From Clostridium sp. CAG:389 (GTDB lineage: Bacteria; Bacillota; Clostridia; TANB77; CAG-508), in contig FR901916.1 in the NCBI GenBank assembly GCA_000438255.1, positions 32,653-52,255 on the forward strand: DNA of 19,603 nucleotides, read 5' to 3'. Below, in pieces: positions 15,076 through 19,603 of the stretch. Both the position numbers and the translations under genes were made by a program. Within the stretch, counting starts at the first letter, position 1. Each line of letters begins with the position of its first letter. A model generated the notes under the pieces. The model ran no database searches. It had not been told where the DNA came from and saw only the letters and a program-made list of their open reading frames with translations.

Positions 15076-15460
15076 AAATAGTGTCTAATTTTTGAATTAG
15101 CTTATTTATCTCTAAAATATAGATTTCTTTTATATTATCATATATTTCTCTTGATGTTTCTTCATCATATAAATGTGATAATTCATTTCTTGAAAGCATC
15201 ATATCCATCCACACTTCTCCATTATCTATCAAACCCGCTGAAAATGCTTCTTTTATTATTTCTCTTGGACTTCCTATTTTTCCAACTATACCTTGCTCTT
15301 CTAAACAATCCTTCATTGTTTTACAAGCTAATTCAAAAGTAAATTCAAATCTATGCAATATTCCGTCAATTTCCAAATCTGAGGCGTCTCCTATTAACGC
15401 TTCGTTTAATTTGTTTGCTGCCTTTTTTAAATCCTCTTTTCTTTCTTCAAATCTTTTCAT
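15074..15460 (-). CDS. HEPN-domain protein (HepT / HI0074 family), putative toxin RNase
   Basis: This 128-residue, all-helical protein was formerly annotated as 'nucleotidyltransferase substrate-binding protein, HI0074 family'. It carries the HEPN RNase motif R-x4-H-x-Y in full: R91, H96, Y98 (SRNELSHLYDEE). In characterised HepT toxins the arginine and histidine are catalytic, and the tyrosine is the residue to which the partner nucleotidyltransferase adds AMP. Other typical segments are RFEFTFELACKTMKDCL (37-53) and GSPREIIKEAF (63-73). It overlaps the MNT gene by one base (TAATG), with the antitoxin first and the toxin second. All known catalytic residues are present, so it looks intact. 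A terminator-like hairpin covers its stop codon. Confidence 0.9.
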   Translation of the reverse strand: MKRFEERKEDLKKAANKLNEALIGDASDLEIDGILHRFEFTFELACKTMKDCLEEQGIVGKIGSPREIIKEAFSAGLIDNGEVWMDMMLSRNELSHLYDEETSREIYDNIKEIYILEINKLIQKLDTI

Positions 15461-15747
15461 TAGAAATCAACTCCTTCCATTTCTATTGATTCCAATAATT
15501 CTTTCTTTGTATTATTATTTACAAAAACTAAGTCAATCTTATAAATAATATCTAACTCATCTATTTCATTTCTAATTTTATACTCATCATCTCTGTTAAC
15601 ATTTTCAAATACAGCTAAATCAACATCTGAATTATTTTTAAATGTTCCCTTTGCTCTTGAACCAAACAATTTAAATTTATATTTCGAATTATTTTCTATA
15701 ACTTTTTTTATTGCATTATATGTTCTTTCTGATAATCCAAATTTCAT
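15460..15747 (-). CDS. Minimal nucleotidyltransferase (MntA / HI0073 family), putative antitoxin
   Basis: This 95-residue protein has the minimal DNA-polymerase-beta-like nucleotidyltransferase fold. The motif GSRAKG (29-34) followed by SDVDLAVF (D41, D43) and a third acid in YKIDLVF (D72) completes the catalytic triad. In MntA-HepT (type VII) toxin-antitoxin systems this enzyme silences the HEPN toxin by adding AMP to its R-x4-H-x-Y tyrosine. Here the partner directly follows with a one-base overlap. The start at 15747 has only a weak ribosome binding site (AAAAAGATGAA). The 54-base gap to prkC contains a small inverted repeat. Function is inferred from motifs and gene order. Confidence 0.9.
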   Translation of the reverse strand: MKFGLSERTYNAIKKVIENNSKYKFKLFGSRAKGTFKNNSDVDLAVFENVNRDDEYKIRNEIDELDIIYKIDLVFVNNNTKKELLESIEMEGVDF

Positions 15748-15759
15748 TTCATCTTTTTA

Positions 15760-15779
15760 TGTTAGTATATTTCCTAACA
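15760..15779. repeat. Small inverted repeat upstream of the MNT gene
   Basis: TGTTAG and CTAACA (6-base arms) enclose TATATTTC in the 54-base gap between prkC and the MNT gene. On the minus strand it includes TATACT, a possible -10 box without a good -35. It could be an operator for the toxin-antitoxin pair or a weak attenuator; this is only a suggestion. Confidence 0.35.
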
Positions 15780-15801
15780 AACCTCCACTAAAATACTTTT
15801 A

Positions 15802-17775
15802 TTAGTTATTCTTAAAAGTAACACTATCTGTGTTATTCAAATTGATAACCTTACTACCGCTATAATATTGTTCACCAGATGTACCTGTAATTGTTATAGT
15901 AATAGTAACCTCACCTTTTCCATAAATAGTATCTGTTACAGTTGATGATACATTATTTTTTGAAAATCCCGTTCCATTGTTGCTAACAGTTACTTTAACA
16001 TTTGCAGTTCTATCAGTATTATTTGAAGTTGCTTCGTTGTTTGTAGTTGTTGTTGTTTTTGGTAAATATGATTTTACATCTATTGTTACCTGTGCTGATT
16101 TTGAAGCTTCATATGTGTTTACTGTAATTGTAATAGCAGAACCTTTATCAACAGATTTTCCTTCATCTAAGCTTTGCTTTAAAACAACACCATTATTTTT
16201 TGAATTATCCTCACTAGTTGTAACTGTAACAACAAAACCTAAATCTTGAAGCATTTTTTTAGCCTCATCTTGTGATTTACCAACAACCCCAGGAACTGTT
16301 GCTTTTTCTGTTCCTGTACTTACATGAATTTTAACTGTTTCACCAGCATTTACTTCTGTATTTGCATCAGTCTCTTGATTAATTACATAACCTTCTTGAA
16401 CCTTCTTACTTGATTCTTCAACAATTTCTGCCTTTAATTTAGCATTTTCTATTGCTTCAATAGCATCATCTTTTGACATTCCAACTACTTTTGGAACTTT
16501 TGTTTTTTCAGTTCCTTTGCTTACTACAACTTTTACTTCACTACCTTCTTTTACTCTATTATAGCCTTCAACATAAGTTGGTTCTTGACTAATTATATAA
16601 TTTTCTTCTACATCAGTATTATATTCTTCTGATGAAACCACAAATTTTAATTTAGCACTTTCTACTTTTTGTTGTGCCTCATCTTTTGTAAGTCCAACAA
16701 TATTAGGCATTTCAACTTCTTTTGGATTTGTAGCTTTTAAAACTAACATTGTTCCACCAAAAGCTATAAAAAATAATAAAATTAATCCTATAAATGAACT
16801 AAACACTTTATGATTTTTTATAAATGCAACAAATTTATTATCTTCTTTTTTTCTAGAATTTTTTTGCATTCTATCAACATCTTGTGTTGATATTCTTTGT
16901 GTTCTAGCAGTTGGGTCATAATCTTCATCATTAACAAAATCACCTGATGGATTTTTCAAAGCCATTCTTAAATCTTGTAAAAGCTCTGTTGCTGTTTGAT
17001 ATCTAAGCATTGGATCTTTTTTCAATGCTTTTAATATTATTTTATTTACTGCCTCTGGTAAATGAGGATTTGCCTCAATTGGTGGTATTGGTTCTTCTTG
17101 CATATGTTTTAATGCAACTGAAACAGGAGTATCTGCATCAAAAGGAACCTTACCTGTTACCATTTCATACATAACAACACCTAATGAATAAATATCTGAT
17201 TTAGCATCTGTATATCCTCCCCTTGCATGTTCAGGTGAAAAATAATGTACTGAACCAATTGTTGTTCCAAATGCTGTAATTGTTGAGTTTGATACAGCTT
17301 TTGCAATTCCAAAGTCCGTAACTTTTGCAATTCCATCTTCTGTGATTATTATATTATGAGGTTTTATATCTCTATGAATAATATTATTTTTATGAGCCAT
17401 TTCTAATGCTGATGCAATTTGAATTGCTACATTTACTGACCATTTCCATGGAAGTGGACCTCTTTCTTCAACAATAATCTCTTTTAAAGTTTTTCCTTGT
17501 ATTAATTCCATTACAATATAATAAATTCCATTATCAACACCAACATCAAATATTGATACAATATTTGCATGGACCAATCTTGCTGCTGATTGTGCTTCTG
17601 TTTCAAATCTTTTAATAAATTCTTCATCAGTTGTAAATTCATCTCTCAAAACTTTTACTGCTACATATCTCTTTAAAACAAGGTCTGTGGCTTTATAAAC
17701 TGTTGCCATTCCTCCATTTCCAACTTTTTCAATAATCTCGTATCTGTTACCTAGAATTTTACCTTCTAAATTCAT
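15802..17775 (-). CDS. prkC: Membrane serine/threonine kinase with PASTA domains (PrkC/StkP type)
   Basis: This kinase senses muropeptides and lipid II outside the cell and phosphorylates cytoplasmic targets in cell-wall growth, translation and dormancy. In its 657 residues the kinase domain spans about 10-275: GNGGMATVYKA loop (19-29), K41, HRDIKPHN (134-141), DFGIAKA (154-160), activation loop with several Thr (T166, T171, T172), and SPEHARGG (180-187). A basic juxtamembrane segment precedes one membrane helix (about 324-346). Three PASTA domains follow (about 353-420, 421-488, 489-553), each beginning with an (M/V)P-x-(I/V)VG pattern. After a Thr/Asn-rich linker (570-590) there is a C-terminal beta-rich domain to residue 657, as in PrkC of B. 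subtilis. It lies 51 bases downstream of its phosphatase gene and probably shares its transcript. Confidence 0.97.
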   Translation of the reverse strand: MNLEGKILGNRYEIIEKVGNGGMATVYKATDLVLKRYVAVKVLRDEFTTDEEFIKRFETEAQSAARLVHANIVSIFDVGVDNGIYYIVMELIQGKTLKEIIVEERGPLPWKWSVNVAIQIASALEMAHKNNIIHRDIKPHNIIITEDGIAKVTDFGIAKAVSNSTITAFGTTIGSVHYFSPEHARGGYTDAKSDIYSLGVVMYEMVTGKVPFDADTPVSVALKHMQEEPIPPIEANPHLPEAVNKIILKALKKDPMLRYQTATELLQDLRMALKNPSGDFVNDEDYDPTARTQRISTQDVDRMQKNSRKKEDNKFVAFIKNHKVFSSFIGLILLFFIAFGGTMLVLKATNPKEVEMPNIVGLTKDEAQQKVESAKLKFVVSSEEYNTDVEENYIISQEPTYVEGYNRVKEGSEVKVVVSKGTEKTKVPKVVGMSKDDAIEAIENAKLKAEIVEESSKKVQEGYVINQETDANTEVNAGETVKIHVSTGTEKATVPGVVGKSQDEAKKMLQDLGFVVTVTTSEDNSKNNGVVLKQSLDEGKSVDKGSAITITVNTYEASKSAQVTIDVKSYLPKTTTTTNNEATSNNTDRTANVKVTVSNNGTGFSKNNVSSTVTDTIYGKGEVTITITITGTSGEQYYSGSKVINLNNTDSVTFKNN

Positions 17776-17826
17776 ACTTCTCTCTCCTTTTTATCTCATT
17801 GCTTTTACGCCTTAATGTAAACCGCT

Positions 17827-18561
17827 TTATATATTTTTTATAATTACAACTGTTATATTATCATAACCGCCTCTATCTTTTGCGAGTTGAACTAAATCTT
17901 TCGTTCCTTGTTCTATATTTTTTGATGCCATCTCATATATAGTTTCTTGGTCTACTAAATTTGATAAACCATCTGAACACATTATAATAATATCATCTTT
18001 TAAAAATCCTTTTACCATAACATCTGGCTCTACAAAAGCATTACATCCCAATGCTTTCATTAACATATTTTTTTGAGGATGATGTTCTGCTTGTTCTTTT
18101 GTTATTGTACCTTCTTTTACTAATTTTTGCACATAACTATGGTCTTGTGTTAATTTTCGTATAAATTGTTTTCTAACTCTGTATATTCTACTATCACCTA
18201 CATGTCCTATATATGCTTTGTTATTATATATTAGACATATTTCTAATGTTGTTCCCATTCCTTGTAGTTCTGGTGTTTCTTTTGATTTTTCATATACAAC
18301 CATATTAGCATATTCCATACTACTTCCTAATAATTGAATTATGCTGTCTTTATCTTTTTCTATATCTTTGAAATTATTTTCTATGTAGTTTTTAGCTGTT
18401 TGAACAGCCAATTTACTTGCAATTTCTCCTCCATTATATCCACCCATTCCATCTGCTAATAAATATAATTGGACTTCATCTAATGAATTTGAAATATAAA
18501 AATAATCTTCATTATTTTCTCTGACATTTCCTTTATCAGTCCTTGCATAAGCTTTAATCAT
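17827..18561 (-). CDS. prpC: PP2C-type serine/threonine phosphatase (PrpC/Stp)
   Basis: This is a metal-dependent phosphatase of 244 residues that opposes PrkC by dephosphorylating the kinase and its substrates. The metal-binding motifs are all visible: E18-D19 in RENNEDY, LADGMGGYNGGE (35-46, D37), GHVGDSRIY (119-127), CSDGL (195-199, D197) and YDNITVV (233-239, D234). This is the usual length and motif order of the family. The start has an AGAGGTGA ribosome binding site. It heads the minus-strand cluster prpC-prkC-MNT-HEPN-rsgA-rpe behind a good promoter at 18615-18643 and is divergent from deoD. Confidence 0.96.
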   Translation of the reverse strand: MIKAYARTDKGNVRENNEDYFYISNSLDEVQLYLLADGMGGYNGGEIASKLAVQTAKNYIENNFKDIEKDKDSIIQLLGSSMEYANMVVYEKSKETPELQGMGTTLEICLIYNNKAYIGHVGDSRIYRVRKQFIRKLTQDHSYVQKLVKEGTITKEQAEHHPQKNMLMKALGCNAFVEPDVMVKGFLKDDIIIMCSDGLSNLVDQETIYEMASKNIEQGTKDLVQLAKDRGGYDNITVVIIKNI

Positions 18562-18614
18562 AATTTCACCTCTGTTCTTTTGTATTTAGCCTATTTAAGT
18601 TTTCTATACGTTAT

Positions 18615-18643
18615 TTTATATCATAAGTTAATGTTTTTTGCAA
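18615..18643 (-). promoter_or_regulatory. Promoter of the prpC-prkC cluster
   Basis: On the minus strand TTGCAA (18638-18643), a 17-base spacer and TATAAA (18615-18620), with TGA extending the -10 box, form a good sigma-A promoter about 54 bases upstream of prpC. Confidence 0.7.
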
Positions 18644-18659
18644 TATTTTTTGACTATAA

Positions 18660-18687
18660 TTGCTTTTTTATTTTTATATGATATAAT
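18660..18687 (+). promoter_or_regulatory. Promoter of deoD
   Basis: TTGCTT (18660-18665), a 16-base spacer and a perfect TATAAT (18682-18687) preceded by TGA (extended -10) lie about 28 bases before the start codon, with AGGAGG between. No purine riboswitch is apparent in the short leader. Confidence 0.7.
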
Positions 18688-18714
18688 ATCAAAAAAACAA
18701 AGGAGGAATTTTAT

Positions 18715-19437
18715 ATGTCAACACCACATAATGAAGCAAACAAAGGAGATATTGCAAAAACAGTAGTAATGCCAGGAGACCCGTTAAGAGCTAAATATAT
18801 TGCTGAGAACTTTATGGAAAATTACAAACTTGTAAATCAAGTTAGAGGTATGTATGCATATACTGGAACATATAAAGGAAAGGAATTAACAGTAATGGCA
18901 CATGGTATGGGAATGCCAAGTGTTGGTATTTATACATATGAATTATTTAAATTTTATGATGTAGAAAATATTATTAGAATAGGTTCTTGTGGAGGATATA
19001 AACCAGAACTTAAATTATTTGATATTATTTTGAGTAAAAATGTTTTTTCTGAAAGTAATTATGCTTTAACTTTGAACAACGATGATTGTCACATTGTTTC
19101 TTCTAGTAAAGAGCTTAATAATATAATTCAAAATACAGCTGAAGAATCAAATGTAAAAATGGTTACAGGCAATACTGTTTGTACTGATTGTTTTGATGTT
19201 TATATGACTGATGTAAATAAGTTTTTGAATAGAATACCTGATGGTTTTGACCCTGTTTCTGCTGAAATGGAAGCTTTTGCTTTATTTTATAATGCTAAAT
19301 TGCTAAATAAAAAAGCAGCTTGCTTGATGAGTGTTGTAGATTCAAAATTTATTAAAGATGTTGCTACACCAGAAGAGCGTCAAACTGGTTTAAATACTAT
19401 GATAAAGCTTGCATTAGATTCTGCTATAAAAATTTAA
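18715..19437 (+). CDS. deoD: Purine nucleoside phosphorylase, DeoD type
   Basis: This hexameric-type phosphorylase splits purine nucleosides to free base and ribose 1-phosphate (or deoxyribose 1-phosphate) in purine salvage. The 240-residue length is normal. Conserved residues seen are H4 (TPHNEAN), the phosphate-site segment MPGDPLRAKYIAE with R24, RGMYAYTGTYKG, GHGMG-type loop AHGMGMPS, RIGSCGG, VSAEMEAFAL with the ribose-binding EME, and the catalytic aspartate in SVVDSKF followed by ERQTG. The ribosome binding site AGGAGG is well placed. It is a single-gene unit with its own promoter and terminator. Codons shift from A-ending near the start to T-ending near the end. Confidence 0.97.
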   Translation: MSTPHNEANKGDIAKTVVMPGDPLRAKYIAENFMENYKLVNQVRGMYAYTGTYKGKELTVMAHGMGMPSVGIYTYELFKFYDVENIIRIGSCGGYKPELKLFDIILSKNVFSESNYALTLNNDDCHIVSSSKELNNIIQNTAEESNVKMVTGNTVCTDCFDVYMTDVNKFLNRIPDGFDPVSAEMEAFALFYNAKLLNKKAACLMSVVDSKFIKDVATPEERQTGLNTMIKLALDSAIKI

Positions 19438-19442
19438 GATTT

Positions 19443-19467
19443 GGGAACGTGACTCTGTTCCCGTTTT
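19443..19467 (+). terminator. Terminator of deoD
   Basis: GGGAAC (19443-19448) pairs with GTTCCC (19457-19462) across an 8-base loop, followed by G and seven T, directly after the deoD stop codon. Confidence 0.85.
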
Positions 19468-19603
19468 TTTGTTATTCATTAAAAGGATGATTTGGCTAGG
19501 ACGTCTACCCCTCATATCTTATGTTTTGAAAGTTTGAACAGTTTCATTTCATAAAAAAGAAAATCTAATATAAACATGTGCGCCTCTTTCACTCAGGCTT
19601 AAA
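19468..19603. other. Unassigned intergenic segment at the right edge
   Basis: These 136 bases hold no convincing ORF. They contain two G/C-rich islands unusual for this window: GGCTAGGACGTCTACCCC (19494-19511) and GTGCGCCTC (19578-19586). On the minus strand a short hairpin GCCT...AGGC is possible at the very edge (about 19584-19600). I cannot assign it; it may be the start of a structured RNA or the end of a mobile element lying outside the window. Confidence 0.4.

Noticed and set aside
19478..19530. Purine riboswitch downstream of deoD, suggested by GTCTACC on the plus strand
   Set aside because: The rest of the conserved core (GATATGG before it, CCGTAAA after it and the closing P1 stem) is missing.

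Overview
The window looks like a chromosomal segment of a low-GC, Gram-positive anaerobe of the Firmicutes/Bacillota, most likely Clostridia-like. This is inferred from very A+T-rich DNA, strong AGGAGG-type ribosome binding sites, sigma-A-type promoters (TTGACA / TATAAT with 17-base spacing), a PrkC/PrpC signalling pair beside rsgA and rpe, a DgkA-type lipid kinase and a short FtsY. I cannot name the species. Coding density is high and no gene-free stretch exceeds about 180 bases. I saw no rRNA, tRNA, CRISPR array or transposase gene.

Layout, left to right. (1) 1-3600, minus strand: dagK, a pentapeptide-repeat protein, a thioredoxin-reductase-like flavoprotein broken by a one-base frameshift, and trxA. 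A DUF4173-type membrane protein with its own promoter follows and runs off the left edge. (2) 3610-4122, minus: a stand-alone hypothetical gene with its own promoter and terminator. (3) 4157-6323, minus: a cytoplasmic GH13 alpha-amylase followed by a hemolysin III/TrhA membrane protein. (4) 6500-8012, plus: a small zinc-ribbon protein and tyrS. tyrS converges on (5) 8053-12008, minus: ftsY followed by a large UPF0182 membrane protein. The two are separated by a 137-base element with nearly perfect 29-base inverted ends. (6) 12065-13395, plus: a secreted/membrane-anchored beta-solenoid ('polymer-forming') protein, divergent from ftsY. (7) 13452-18643, minus: prpC, prkC, an inserted MNT/HEPN toxin-antitoxin pair, rsgA and rpe. 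(8) 18660-19467, plus: deoD and its terminator, then about 135 bases of unexplained sequence.

How the genes relate. prpC and prkC are the phosphatase and PASTA kinase that sense cell-wall fragments. rsgA (ribosome assembly GTPase) and rpe (pentose phosphate pathway) form the usual downstream neighbours and are translationally coupled by a 7-base overlap. The MNT/HEPN module, with a terminator-like hairpin behind it, sits exactly between prkC and rsgA. dagK (lipid recycling), ftsY (membrane targeting), UPF0182, TrhA and the solenoid protein are all envelope-related. trxA and the flavoprotein form a disulfide-reducing pair.

The most interesting signals are the inverted-repeat element that abuts the ribosome binding site of UPF0182, the toxin-antitoxin insertion into the kinase cluster, the frameshifted reductase that also lacks a normal NADPH motif, and a codon-usage gradient along genes (A-ending codons at 5' ends, T/G-ending codons at 3' ends), which is clearest in UPF0182.
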